Source: JANJUB01 sp031386985 (GTDB taxonomy: Bacteria; Armatimonadota; Fimbriimonadia; Fimbriimonadales; Fimbriimonadaceae). Taken from it: a stretch of 64,000 nt of DNA. Numbering within the stretch: the stretch's first letter is position 1; each line of letters opens with the position of its first letter. Positions 49,070-58,277 of the stretch are shown piece by piece. Location: NCBI GenBank assembly GCA_031386985.1, contig JANNCV010000016.1:1-64000 (forward strand), given 5' to 3'. The translations under genes were made by a program, and so were the position numbers. Under the pieces are notes generated by a model that did not search any database, was not told where the DNA came from, and saw nothing but the letters and a program-made list of their open reading frames with translations.

Positions 49070-49785
49070 GGTTTTGGCCGGTCGGCGATGGTTGGTTTAT
49101 CCACCGACATCAGGTTTATTTCTTTGTTTCCGATTAGATTTGCAGGAGTGCGCTGGCCGATTAGCGCCAGGTGTTCGAATTTCGTGGGCAGATATTCGGG
49201 CGCACCTAAACGCACAATCGGTCCCGATCCTAATTCTAAGCTAACGGCCCCGCTCGCCGCTACGCTGACTGTGACTTGGCCAAGGTCCGAGCCCATTACG
49301 CGCTCACATACTTCGGCAACTTTTGGCGATTGCCAGTTCCTTGCAAGAGTCACATTAGGTTCGGAAGCATCGGAAAACAGCCGCAATTTGGGTAAGTTTG
49401 GGGGCAGAGGTTTAACGGAAGCAAATTCACCAGATTTTGTTAGAATGATGTTCTTGTTTGATTCCATCATCGCAACGGGAATGTCATAAGTGATTTCAAT
49501 CATGGCGCGACCAAACAGGTGTTGCGAAATATTCACCGAAATGACGAGGGGACGGCGGCGGAGCTTGGCCACGATGAGATCGCGGGGCGTCCGGAGGGCT
49601 GGTGCCTTCCTAAAGGCTTGAGATATCTCCACTATTCTCGCGTAATCATCCTCGGTTGCGCCAACCACGCGCACTTTTCGAGTTGACGTAAGCGAACTAA
49701 ACCACAATCCAAGAATTACGTTCAGAAAGACACCAAGCCACAAGAGCCGGTTCCAATCGGGGTGGCGTTTACGTTTTACAGCCAT
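49066..49785 (-). CDS. ftsQ: Cell division protein FtsQ-like (POTRA domain)
   Basis: A 239-residue bitopic protein. A basic tail (MAVKRKRHPDWN) is followed by one helix (LLWLGVFLNVILGLWFSSLT, about 13-32) and a POTRA domain starting RKVRVVGATEDDYARIVEIS. IVAKLRRRPLVISVNISQHLFGRAMIEITYD is the typical FtsQ/DivIB segment in front of the beta domain. It bridges cytoplasmic and periplasmic divisome parts. The ATG at 49785 lies inside the end of the murC-ddl gene (17-base overlap), so translation is coupled to that gene. Confidence 0.82.
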   Translation of the reverse strand: MAVKRKRHPDWNRLLWLGVFLNVILGLWFSSLTSTRKVRVVGATEDDYARIVEISQAFRKAPALRTPRDLIVAKLRRRPLVISVNISQHLFGRAMIEITYDIPVAMMESNKNIILTKSGEFASVKPLPPNLPKLRLFSDASEPNVTLARNWQSPKVAEVCERVMGSDLGQVTVSVAASGAVSLELGSGPIVRLGAPEYLPTKFEHLALIGQRTPANLIGNKEINLMSVDKPTIADRPKP

Positions 49786-52015
49786 GGCGAGTAAGGGCGT
49801 CTTGCGCGATCCAGTCAACGAGGTCTTCGAACGATATTCCGGCGGCACGAGCACTATTCGGAAGGAGGCTCGTGCCTGTCATTCCGGGGAGCGTGTTTAT
49901 CTCCAAGACATAGATTTCGCCGTCTGCCTGAACCATCATATCGGTTCGAGTGGCTCCTTCGCAATCTAGGGCTTGATGGCACCTTAGAGCGATCTGTTCG
50001 GCTTTCATAAGCACTTCCTTGGAGAGTCGGGCGGGAACGATTTCCTCGGTTGCGCCGACGGAATATTTGGCGGCAAAGTCGTAGGTGTTGCTGGCCGGAC
50101 AGATTTCGACGGCTGGAAGTGGGCGATCCCCGATGACCGGCACACTAATCTCCATTCCGAAAATCTGTTGCTCCACTAGCACCGTTTCGCCATATTGAAA
50201 CGCCCTTCTTATGGCCGGTGCGAGTTCTTCTGCCTTTGAGACAAACGAAAGCCCAATGGTAGACCCTTGGGCGTTTGGCTTTACCACCGCTGGTAAGGGG
50301 ACAGTGCAACCGGGATCGCAAGTAGAAACTAAGACCGAATCTGGAAGCTTAATCCCATGCGCGCGCAAGATCGTCTTCGTACGATCCTTATCCATCGCCA
50401 ACGCGCTCGTCTGGATCCCCGAGCCGGTGTAGGGAATGTGCAGTAGCTCCAACAATCCTTGGATCGCGCCGTCCTCGGCGTTGGTCCCATGAACGGCGAG
50501 AAAGGCGAGGTCTGGGCGTTTGTTACCCGTAAGTTCAGCCAAACTCGCGCCGCGTAACAGGAGGTCGGAGACGTCGAGTCGGTAAGCATCGTAGCCCTTG
50601 GCCAAAAGCGCTGACTCAATTTCTCGAGCTGATAGCAAACTAACTTCACGCTCGGCACTATCGCCGCCTTCCAAGACGACAACACGTCTCTTGCCCGCGC
50701 GATCTAGCTCAGCCAGGAACATCGGAACGAACTCGCCGATTGTCCCCGCTCCCATCCCCACGACTAAATCCCCTGGGGTCGCGAAGGAAGCAACTTTTCG
50801 CGGTAACAAATGCCGCGAAGGAACGTAATGAACGGGCTTCGAAACCCCCTCGGCGATGCGGGCCGAACTGATGCCCGGAATTGGGTCCTCGCGGGCCGGA
50901 TAGATATCGGTAATCACGACAATATCTGCTATCGAAAGCGCCTCCGAAAACTGCTCCAAAAAGTCTTGCGTTCGCGAGTAAAGGTGGGGCTGATAAACGA
51001 CGATCAGCCGCCGATCTGGATAACGCTCCCGAAGTGCGTTCAGCGAAGCGACTATCTCGGTTGGATGATGGGCGTAATCATCTATGACCATTATTGGCCC
51101 TTCACGATGAACTTGCAATCTGCGGTCAGCCCCCATAAACTCCGCGATCCCGAGTTTAGCTTTCTCCGGGTCAGCACCAACTTGCAGAGCGGCGGCGAGC
51201 GCCGCGCCGGCATTGAGGCGATTGTGCTCGCCCGGCAAACGCAGAGTTGGGCCACGGAGCTCGGAATAAGGCAATTTCGCCCCGACTACCGACTTTTCGG
51301 AAACTTCGCGTGCTCCCCGATCATCAGCGCAAAAAACCAGCGAATCCGTGGTTCGATTAACAAACCTCAGCACACTATCAAGCAGATTTTCGTAGTCGCC
51401 GTGAAAGTCAGAGTGGTCGAGTTCGAGATTGGTCACAACCGCAATGGTTGGGTCAAGATCGTGGAGGCTATCGTAGGCTTCGCACGCTTCGACAACGGCC
51501 CAATCCCCGTTACCGTACCGAACCGCGCTCCCCCACTCGGGAATTACGGCACCGACGATGACCAAGGGATCATATCCGGCCGCGATGAGAGCCGCGCCTG
51601 TTAATCCCGTCGTTGTTGTTTTGCCATGAGTGCCGGTGATTGCAATCACCTTCCGATCTTTGAGCAAGAATCCTAAGAGTTGGGAGCGCCGGAACAGCGG
51701 GCAGCCGAGTTCTCGGGCACGACGAACTTCTGGCGAAAGGCTTAGGTCAATCGCGTCGGTCAAGATTACGGCGTCGCCGGCGAGAATGCCATTAGGCGAG
51801 TGACCTACGTGGACCGAAACTCCGGCTGATTCCAGTTCGTCTGTGACGGAAGAGGCGGTCGAATCTGAACCCGAGACCAGGTGGCCCTGGGCCCTGAGCA
51901 TGAAGGCGAGGGCACTCATGCCCGCGCCTCCGATTCCAACCAAGAAGAATGAATCGAAAGCAGAAAGAGAGTCCCGATCAGCAAATGCCTCGGCAATTTC
52001 AGATTTCTTTCGCAT
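49769..52015 (-). CDS. murC: MurC-Ddl fusion: UDP-MurNAc-L-alanine ligase with D-Ala-D-Ala ligase
   Basis: A 748-residue bifunctional peptidoglycan-precursor enzyme. Residues 1-430 are MurC: FLVGIGGAGMSALAFML, the ATP loop VIAITGTHGKTTTTGL, VVTNLELDHSDFHGDY, IDDYAHHPTEIVASL and YQPHLYSRTQDF. From about 438 a complete D-Ala-D-Ala ligase follows: VVVLEGGDSAEREVSLLS, LAFLAVHGTNAEDGAIQGLLEL, IPYTGSGIQTSALAMDK and the closing VLEINTLPGMTGTSLLP. The protein would add L-Ala to UDP-MurNAc and also make the D-Ala dipeptide that MurF attaches. MurC-Ddl fusions are known from Chlamydia. It heads the ftsQ-DUF881-sbp-ftsA series; no murB or murF is adjacent. Confidence 0.95.
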   Translation of the reverse strand: MRKKSEIAEAFADRDSLSAFDSFFLVGIGGAGMSALAFMLRAQGHLVSGSDSTASSVTDELESAGVSVHVGHSPNGILAGDAVILTDAIDLSLSPEVRRARELGCPLFRRSQLLGFLLKDRKVIAITGTHGKTTTTGLTGAALIAAGYDPLVIVGAVIPEWGSAVRYGNGDWAVVEACEAYDSLHDLDPTIAVVTNLELDHSDFHGDYENLLDSVLRFVNRTTDSLVFCADDRGAREVSEKSVVGAKLPYSELRGPTLRLPGEHNRLNAGAALAAALQVGADPEKAKLGIAEFMGADRRLQVHREGPIMVIDDYAHHPTEIVASLNALRERYPDRRLIVVYQPHLYSRTQDFLEQFSEALSIADIVVITDIYPAREDPIPGISSARIAEGVSKPVHYVPSRHLLPRKVASFATPGDLVVGMGAGTIGEFVPMFLAELDRAGKRRVVVLEGGDSAEREVSLLSAREIESALLAKGYDAYRLDVSDLLLRGASLAELTGNKRPDLAFLAVHGTNAEDGAIQGLLELLHIPYTGSGIQTSALAMDKDRTKTILRAHGIKLPDSVLVSTCDPGCTVPLPAVVKPNAQGSTIGLSFVSKAEELAPAIRRAFQYGETVLVEQQIFGMEISVPVIGDRPLPAVEICPASNTYDFAAKYSVGATEEIVPARLSKEVLMKAEQIALRCHQALDCEGATRTDMMVQADGEIYVLEINTLPGMTGTSLLPNSARAAGISFEDLVDWIAQDALTRHGCKT

Positions 52016-52067
52016 TGAACTTAACTATTTTGACGCCGAATAGACCCCGCTCGCCTCTCGAACCGTA

Positions 52068-52073
52068 TAAACT
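52068..52073 (+). promoter_or_regulatory. Putative -10 element, leaderless start of cytochrome gene
   Basis: TAAACT (within TATAAACT) ends 6 bases before the ATG at 52080. Confidence 0.5.
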
Positions 52074-52079
52074 AGTGAT

Positions 52080-52397
52080 ATGTTCAAAGGAATATTGATT
52101 GTAGTTGTGGCGGGAGCCCTCATTTCAGCGAGCGCCGGGCCGAGCGTTGATTTTTCGAAGGATGTTAAGCCCTCGCTTAAGACCTATTGTGTTTCTTGCC
52201 ACGGGTCAACCGACCCCAAGGGGCAAGTTGATCTGTCAAAGTACAAAACCAACGCAGATGTGAAAAAAGCGAAGAAGGTTTGGGCGACGGCGCTAAAGGA
52301 AATCGAAGGCAAGAAGATGCCTCCCTACGGGGCCAAATCGCTTCCCAACGATGTTCGGGCCAAGCTTGTCTCTCGGCTGAAAACTTTACTGAAATAA
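52080..52397 (+). CDS. Secreted Planctomycete-type cytochrome c
   Basis: A 105-residue protein with a signal peptide (MFKGILIVVVAGALISASAG). A single heme site CVSCHGSTDP (about 37) lies in the frame DFSKDVKPSLKTYCVSCHG, followed by WATALKEIEGKKMPP with the Met expected as sixth ligand. This matches the Planctomycete cytochrome C (PSCyt1) module. It is likely a periplasmic electron carrier. The next gene starts directly after its stop, so the two are one transcription unit. Confidence 0.88.
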   Translation: MFKGILIVVVAGALISASAGPSVDFSKDVKPSLKTYCVSCHGSTDPKGQVDLSKYKTNADVKKAKKVWATALKEIEGKKMPPYGAKSLPNDVRAKLVSRLKTLLK

Positions 52398-54689
52398 ATG
52401 CTGCTTTCAACCCGGTCGGTTTTCTTTCTTGGGTCAATCACGTTCGTGATGGGTGCAACAATGCCCGGCGGAGCGCAGGCAAAGCCACCCGATTATGCCA
52501 AGAAAATCTTGCCCTTGATGAAATCGTATTGTGCCTCGTGTCACGACACAAAAACTCCACCCGCGGGTGTGAACCCGATCCAATATCGCAATTCGAACGA
52601 AGTTCTAAAAGCCTCCAATGAGTTTGAGCGAGTGTTGCGGGCCTTGAAAGCGGGCACGATGCCACCCGTCTCGGCCAAGCAACCCACCGCGAGCGAGCGC
52701 AAAAAACTGATTGAAGACCTGGAAATCTTGCTCAGCGGTGACTGCAAGTTGCCCGACCCGGGGCGAGTGACCATTCGCCGCCTAAACCGAGCCGAATACG
52801 CAAACACAATTCGTGATTTGGTGGGAGTTGACTTCAAGGAAACTGAAGATTTCCCGTCGGATGATGTGGGGTATGGGTTCGACAATATCGGGGACGTTCT
52901 CACGGTTTCACCCTTGCTTTTGGAGAAGTACATGCAAGCCGCAGAAAAGATTGCGGAGCGGGCGATCATGGTGGGGGGGCCAAAGCCGACTCTTTATGAA
53001 GGCGAAGATTTGCTCGCTGATAAGGGCCGAACTTTTACCGAGATTGGCTCAGGGTTGTTTACGAATTCCGAGGTGTTCGTCAATCACCCAATTGATCTTG
53101 CCGGAGATTATCGGCTCAAAGTTCGCGCTTGCGGGAATCAAGCCGGGCCAGAAGCTTGCAAGATGCAGATCCTTGTTGATGGCAAGGTTCACCAAACGTT
53201 CGATGTGCCGCAGAAACCCGATAAACCGACCGATTTTGAATTCCCGCTCTTGCTTGAAGCAGGACGCCATCGCATCGCCGCTGCCTTCACCAACGATTTT
53301 TACAACCCCAACGACCCCAACCCGGCCAATCGGGACCGCAACCTCATCGTGGTCTCTATCGAGATAACTGGCCCTGTCGGAACTGTTGACTACGCGCGAA
53401 TGCCCGAGAGTCATCGCCGGATAATCCCGGCAAAGCCCGCTGGTGAAGACGAGTTGAACACAGCTCGCAAATATCTCACTTCGTTTGCGACACGCGCATT
53501 TCGCCGGCCCGCAACGAGCGAAGAAGTCGAGCGGGTCCTTCAGCTTTTTAAGCTAGGGCAAAAAAATAAGGAGTCGTTTGAGCGCTGCATGCAGCTTGGC
53601 GTGCAAGCGATTCTTACGTCTCCGAACTTCCTGTTTCGGGCAGAGAGTGATTTTGGTAAACCGCGCGACCTAACTAGCTACGAGGTCGCCTCGCGGCTTT
53701 CTTATTTCTTGTGGAGCTCCATGCCCGACGAGGAATTGTTTGCTTTAGCCGCAAAAAACCAGTTGCAAAACGATAAGATTTTGGAAGCCCAGGTGAAACG
53801 GATGATTGCCGATCCGAAGTCTCAGGCATTCGTTAGAGGCTTTGGAGCGCAATGGTTGCTATTGCCAAAATTTGCCAATTTTGCGCCGGATCGAAAGTTG
53901 TTTCCAGCCTTCGACTCCAGCATAAAAAATGCAATGCGAACGGAAGCTCTCATGCTGTTTGGATATGTTCTGCAAGAAAATCGCTCAGCTTTAGAATTAC
54001 TTGATTGCGATTACACGTTCGTGAACGATAAACTCGCCTTTTATTACGACATCCCGGGGGTTACGGGTGCTGAATTCAGACGAGTTACCGTGGATCGCAA
54101 GCAACGCGGCGGCGTGATAACACTGGGAAGCACCTTAGCATTGACATCGAACCCAAACCGGACGAGCCCGACTAAGCGCGGGAAATACGTTTTGGAGCAA
54201 ATTCTTGGCACACCACCTCCGCCTCCGCCACCAGGGGCGGATCAACTCCAGGAGAACGTAAAGGGTGCGATTCCACTTTCAATTCGGCAGAAACTAGCGG
54301 AGCATCGAAAGAATCCAGATTGCGCGAGCTGCCACGATCAACTTGATCCGCTCGGATTTGGATTGGAAAACTACAACGCGATTGGGCAGTGGCGGTACAG
54401 CGATGACGGCGGCGATATTGATTCGAGCGGCGTCCTGACGGATGGCACGAAATTTTCTGGCCCCAGCGAGCTAAAGGGCATTCTGGTGGCGAGGAAGCAA
54501 CTCTTCTTCCAATCCTTTGCAGAAAAACTCTTGACCTACGCGCTTGGTCGAGGCCTCAACCTTTCGGATAACTGCAGCGTTGAAGAAGTTACCAAAATGT
54601 CCAATTTAAACGAATCAAAGTTGCACTCAATGCTAACGGCAGTCGTGCTGACTGATGCCTTCAGAAAACAAGGAACACTCAAAAAATGA
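52398..54689 (+). CDS. DUF1592/DUF1588 cytochrome protein (Planctomycete type)
   Basis: A 763-residue secreted protein. After a hydrophobic N-terminus (TRSVFFLGSITFVMGATMPG) comes a PSCyt module with heme motif CASCHDTK (about 44). Next is DUF1587 (RVTIRRLNRAEYANTIRDLVGVDF), a carbohydrate-binding-like region (about 200-320, DLAGDYRLKVRACGNQAG), DUF1595/DUF1592 (FATRAFRRPATSEEV, FLFRAESDFG, ASRLSYFLWSSMPDEEL), DUF1588 (RGGVITLGSTLALTSNPNRTSP) and DUF1585. A second heme-like site is CASCHDQLDPLGFGLENY. The set is common in Planctomycetes and relatives; substrate unknown. A proline run (PPPPPPPG) separates parts. The stop overlaps the DUF1552 start. Confidence 0.9.
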   Translation: MLLSTRSVFFLGSITFVMGATMPGGAQAKPPDYAKKILPLMKSYCASCHDTKTPPAGVNPIQYRNSNEVLKASNEFERVLRALKAGTMPPVSAKQPTASERKKLIEDLEILLSGDCKLPDPGRVTIRRLNRAEYANTIRDLVGVDFKETEDFPSDDVGYGFDNIGDVLTVSPLLLEKYMQAAEKIAERAIMVGGPKPTLYEGEDLLADKGRTFTEIGSGLFTNSEVFVNHPIDLAGDYRLKVRACGNQAGPEACKMQILVDGKVHQTFDVPQKPDKPTDFEFPLLLEAGRHRIAAAFTNDFYNPNDPNPANRDRNLIVVSIEITGPVGTVDYARMPESHRRIIPAKPAGEDELNTARKYLTSFATRAFRRPATSEEVERVLQLFKLGQKNKESFERCMQLGVQAILTSPNFLFRAESDFGKPRDLTSYEVASRLSYFLWSSMPDEELFALAAKNQLQNDKILEAQVKRMIADPKSQAFVRGFGAQWLLLPKFANFAPDRKLFPAFDSSIKNAMRTEALMLFGYVLQENRSALELLDCDYTFVNDKLAFYYDIPGVTGAEFRRVTVDRKQRGGVITLGSTLALTSNPNRTSPTKRGKYVLEQILGTPPPPPPPGADQLQENVKGAIPLSIRQKLAEHRKNPDCASCHDQLDPLGFGLENYNAIGQWRYSDDGGDIDSSGVLTDGTKFSGPSELKGILVARKQLFFQSFAEKLLTYALGRGLNLSDNCSVEEVTKMSNLNESKLHSMLTAVVLTDAFRKQGTLKK

Positions 54690-56017
54690 TTAACAGAAGA
54701 ACGGCTCTAAAAGGGATTGGCTGCACGATAAGTCTCCCGCTATTGGAAGCGATGATGCCGCTGAATGTGATGGCCCAATCGGTGAAAGCCCCGCCCGTAC
54801 GCATGGCGTTTATGTTCGTGCCGAACGGGATGGATATCCAGAATTGGACGCCTAACTCGGCCGCTGGCGCTCTCAATGAGTTACCCCAGATTTTGAAGTC
54901 GCTGGAAGGCGTTAAGAGTCAGCTCAATATCCTGACCGGCCTGGCCCAGCATAATGCCGCCGCCCTGGGGGACGGTCCCGGTGATCACGCGCGCTCTACC
55001 GCGACCTGGCTCACAGGTGTTCACGTGAAGAAAACGGCGGGTTCAGATATTCAGTGTGGGATTTCCGCCGACCAAGTTGCCGCTCAGGAACTCGGCAAAC
55101 TCACCCGATTCGCCTCCCTCGAAATCGGGTGCGAGCGAGGGGCCGTCGCAGGTGATTGTGATTCAGGGTATTCGTGCGCTTACTCAAGCAACGTTTCTTG
55201 GCGAAGTGCCAACACGCCGAACGCGAAAGAAGTGAACCCCCGATTAGTTTTCGAAAGATTGTTCGGCGCGGGCGGTAATGAAACTCCGGAAGCGAGGGCG
55301 CGGCGTGAGCAATATCGGGTCAGCATCTTGGATTACGTGATGGAAGATGCGAGCAAGTTGCGCAGTCAGCTTGGGCTCAAAGACCAACAGAAACTGGAAG
55401 AATACTTAGCTGGAGTTCGCGAAATCGAGCGAAGATTGCAGGTGGTCGAGGCGAACAATATCAAAGCAGCACTCGACGGGGTTGTGAAGCCGACCGGGAT
55501 TCCGGCGGATTTCGACGAGCACATTCGGTTGATGGGTGATATGATGGTGCTCGCCTTCCAAGCTGATCTCACGCGAATCTGTACTTTCATGTTTGCTAAT
55601 GATGGGAGCAATCGCTCCTATGCGAAAGCGGGGGTTTCAGAAGGGCACCACGATATGTCTCATCACGGGAGGGACGCCTACAAGATGGGACAAAAGAACA
55701 AGATTGATCGCTTTCATGCCGAGCAACTGGCTTATGTCTTGAATAAAATGCAATCCATCAAGGAGTTTGACCGAACATTGCTTGATAACTCGCTAATTTG
55801 TTACGGCGCAGGAATCAGCGATGGCGACCGGCATAACCACGATAACCTGCCGATTCTGATGGCCGGTAAAGCAGGTGGAACTCTGAAAACTGGGAGGCAT
55901 ATAGTGTATGAACCGGGCACGCCTATGAACAATCTGTTTGTTTCAATGCTTGATCGCGTTGGCGTCAAAGTGGAAAAATTAGGAGATAGCACCGGAAAAT
56001 TACGGGAATTGTTCTGA
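54686..56017 (+). CDS. DUF1552-family secreted protein
   Basis: A 443-residue protein that regularly accompanies DUF1592 proteins. The N-terminus MINRRTALKGIGCTISLPLLEAM has an RR pair before a hydrophobic stretch, as in a Tat-like signal. Family blocks are RMAFMFVPNGMDIQNWTP, GDHARSTATWLTGVHVKKTAG, VAAQELGKLTRFASLEIGCE and FADLTRICTFMF-type text (FQADLTRICTFMFANDGSNR). The ending EGHHDMSHHG, DNSLICYGAGISDGDRHNHDNLPILM resembles DUF1501/sulfatase-like folds. A periplasmic partner of the cytochrome protein is likely; activity unknown. Confidence 0.9.
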   Translation: MINRRTALKGIGCTISLPLLEAMMPLNVMAQSVKAPPVRMAFMFVPNGMDIQNWTPNSAAGALNELPQILKSLEGVKSQLNILTGLAQHNAAALGDGPGDHARSTATWLTGVHVKKTAGSDIQCGISADQVAAQELGKLTRFASLEIGCERGAVAGDCDSGYSCAYSSNVSWRSANTPNAKEVNPRLVFERLFGAGGNETPEARARREQYRVSILDYVMEDASKLRSQLGLKDQQKLEEYLAGVREIERRLQVVEANNIKAALDGVVKPTGIPADFDEHIRLMGDMMVLAFQADLTRICTFMFANDGSNRSYAKAGVSEGHHDMSHHGRDAYKMGQKNKIDRFHAEQLAYVLNKMQSIKEFDRTLLDNSLICYGAGISDGDRHNHDNLPILMAGKAGGTLKTGRHIVYEPGTPMNNLFVSMLDRVGVKVEKLGDSTGKLRELF

Positions 56018-56220
56018 TCCGAAGGTCCCGGTGTGTGCCATTTTCAGGTTAAAAACCGTCACACTCTTGACTAGCTTGCGTTTTAGATTGCCTCAACATT
56101 TGTGGCAGGATAAAAAAGATAGCGCGAATTGGAACAAAAACTCTGTGAATTGTGTTGTGATAAGTAGCCTGTAAGGATGGTAGAACTAAGCAGATAGGTC
56201 CATCTGGGAGGCATAAAAAG

Positions 56221-56838
56221 ATGAATGCTCAAACTCTAGAATTAACGCCGAAGGATCAGACCAGGTTTTCGAACCTGATGACCGAAACTTATCGAAAGGT
56301 CTTTAACATGGCCTTGCGGTTGGTTGGTAACCGAACCGACGCCGAAGATTTGACGCAAGAAGCTTTTTACCGTGCTTACCGAAGCTTTAATGACTACCAA
56401 GGCGATAAACCCTTCGAAAACTGGATTTTCCGCATTCTCACCCGGCTTTTCTTGGATCTGCTCCGGTCCCGAAGGCGCAGAGTTTCGACGGTTTCCTATG
56501 ATGCGCCCGTAAACACCGGTGATGATCAGGTGTTTTTCGATGTTGCGGACCAAGGGAAGACACCCGACAAGATCCTCTTAGAATCCACCTATAGCGAGGA
56601 CTTGCAGGCCGTGATTGCGACGCTTAGCGACGAGCAGCGAAATCTGATTATGCTGGCCGACGTTGAAGGTGTCCCCTACGGTGAAATCGCCCAGCTCATG
56701 GGCAAACCAGTAGGAACGATTCGATCGCGACTGCACCGAACCCACAAAGTAATGCGCGTTCGCCTTGAGGCAATCAAGGCGAAACGCGACAAACAGCAAG
56801 CTCACTGTTGCAGCGTCGGCCTTTGTCTCTGTCCGTAA
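56221..56838 (+). CDS. ECF sigma factor with Cys-rich C-terminal tail
   Basis: A 205-residue sigma-70 family protein. Region 2 includes NRTDAEDLTQEAFYRAYRSFNDYQ and WIFRILTRLFLDLLRSRRRR. Region 4 has LADVEGVPYGEIAQLMGKPVGTIRSRLHRTHK. The last ten residues, CCSVGLCLCP, hold four cysteines, which is unusual and could respond to redox or metal. The ATG follows GGGAGG with good spacing. No anti-sigma gene is next to it; upstream lies the cytochrome/DUF1552 operon, and gspE converges from the other side. Confidence 0.9.
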   Translation: MNAQTLELTPKDQTRFSNLMTETYRKVFNMALRLVGNRTDAEDLTQEAFYRAYRSFNDYQGDKPFENWIFRILTRLFLDLLRSRRRRVSTVSYDAPVNTGDDQVFFDVADQGKTPDKILLESTYSEDLQAVIATLSDEQRNLIMLADVEGVPYGEIAQLMGKPVGTIRSRLHRTHKVMRVRLEAIKAKRDKQQAHCCSVGLCLCP

Positions 56839-56948
56839 CGGTGTGTTTGACGCCGAGCGCACAACCGGATTCAAGGAGTCTCTATTTTAACGATGCAACG
56901 TGCCTCGGCGCGCTCAGTCTCCCACTCGGGATGAACGCAGAAACTATC

Positions 56949-58211
56949 TTAATCCAGCGCTTGAGTGTAAACGGCTTTGATAACCTCGTCTGGCGTCGTC
57001 CAACCGGAGCTGGCCTTTACCTTGCCATCTTCAAGCATTGTTCGGTAGCCTTGCTCGCGAATAACTTGCATCATGGTGGGGTGATCGGCGCGGGCGGCGA
57101 CGGCTTGGCGGAACGTTGGAGTCCCAAGAACGAGTTCGAACACGCCCACCCGGCCCTTGAAGCCCGTTCCTCGACACTCTGCACAACCCGCACCCTTTGC
57201 GAATTTTCCAGATTTAACTTCGTCGGGGCTGAGTTTAAGCATATCAATTTCATCAACCGTGGGGGTGTAAACCTGGCGACACTTGGCGCAGTTCAGGCGA
57301 ACAAGGCGTTGAGCCAAGATTCCGACGATTGTGCCCGCGATCAAATAGGGTTCGGCGTCCATGTCAATCATTCGGCCAATGGTTTCGGGGGCGGAGTTGG
57401 TATGAATCGTTGAAAGCACTAGGTGACCCGTAAGGCCGGCTTGAATCCCGATCGCAAGCGATTCGGAGTCTCGCATTTCACCAACCATCATAACGTCGGG
57501 GTCTTGTCGCAAGAAGGCACGCATAACCTTGGGGAAAGTCATACGTTCGCTTACCTGCACCTGGGCGATATTTGCGTCAAACTCGTACTCAACGGGATCT
57601 TCTACCGTAACGATGTTGCGCTTTTTTGAATCAAGCTGTTGGAGCGAAGCGTAAAGGGTTGAGGTCTTACCGGAACCCGTCGGGCCGGTAACGAGGATAA
57701 GCCCATAAGGCACCTGGATGATACGGTTCCATGCTTTGTTCACGTCCTCGGGCATTCCCAACTTCTGAAGGTCCACCTTCATTGCGGCGGGGTCAAGAAT
57801 ACGCATGACGATCTTTTCACCGTTCAAAGATGGCACACAAGAGGCACGAGCGGAAAGGCGCCGCCCCATGTATTCCATGTCAATTCGACCATCTTGAGGT
57901 TCGCGGTTTTCATCGATTCGCATCCCGGCCGCGAGTTTGAGGCGGGCCACAACGTTGGTGGCCATCTCAGGTGGAAGCTGACCAACCGAGTGCAAAACAC
58001 CGTCTTGGCGGTATCGAATCGTGAGTTGCTCCCGTTCCGGCTGAAGGTGAATGTCCGAAGAACCCGTCTCAAGGGCGTTCATGAAGATATCATCAACTAT
58101 GCCAACCGCGAGCGACATTTCCTCGCCGCCCATCTCACGGCTTACGCCTTGCTCTCGCAAGATCAATCGAAATTTCTTGTGGGCTCCTCTCGAAGCGAAT
58201 TCATTACTCAT
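56949..58211 (-). CDS. Type II/IV secretion ATPase (GspE/PilB-like)
   Basis: A 420-residue hexameric ATPase of the GspE/PilB family. Residues 25-140 are the N2 domain (IVDDIFMNALETGSSDIHLQPE, IRYRQDGVLH). Walker A is GPTGSGKTSTLYASL (about 195), the Asp box is VEDPVEYEFD, and Walker B is DPDVMMVGEMRDSESLAIGIQAGLTGHLVLSTIHTN. The zinc module has CAKC and CAEC. It lacks the N1 domain of full-length GspE. It powers pseudopilus or pilus assembly from the cytoplasm. No other secretion gene is adjacent. The start is ATG 58211; the frame stays open upstream. Confidence 0.92.
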   Translation of the reverse strand: MSNEFASRGAHKKFRLILREQGVSREMGGEEMSLAVGIVDDIFMNALETGSSDIHLQPEREQLTIRYRQDGVLHSVGQLPPEMATNVVARLKLAAGMRIDENREPQDGRIDMEYMGRRLSARASCVPSLNGEKIVMRILDPAAMKVDLQKLGMPEDVNKAWNRIIQVPYGLILVTGPTGSGKTSTLYASLQQLDSKKRNIVTVEDPVEYEFDANIAQVQVSERMTFPKVMRAFLRQDPDVMMVGEMRDSESLAIGIQAGLTGHLVLSTIHTNSAPETIGRMIDMDAEPYLIAGTIVGILAQRLVRLNCAKCRQVYTPTVDEIDMLKLSPDEVKSGKFAKGAGCAECRGTGFKGRVGVFELVLGTPTFRQAVAARADHPTMMQVIREQGYRTMLEDGKVKASSGWTTPDEVIKAVYTQALD

Positions 58212-58264
58212 GCCTGTTCTCAGTCTAGCAGGACGGGGTGAAGCCAAGCACGGGTTCACTATGC

Positions 58265-58270
58265 AACACT
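58265..58270 (+). promoter_or_regulatory. Possible -10 element of purD
   Basis: AACACT ends 7 bases before the GTG at 58278. The first base departs from TANNNT, so this is a weak case. Confidence 0.3.
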
Positions 58271-58277
58271 AGTTTCC

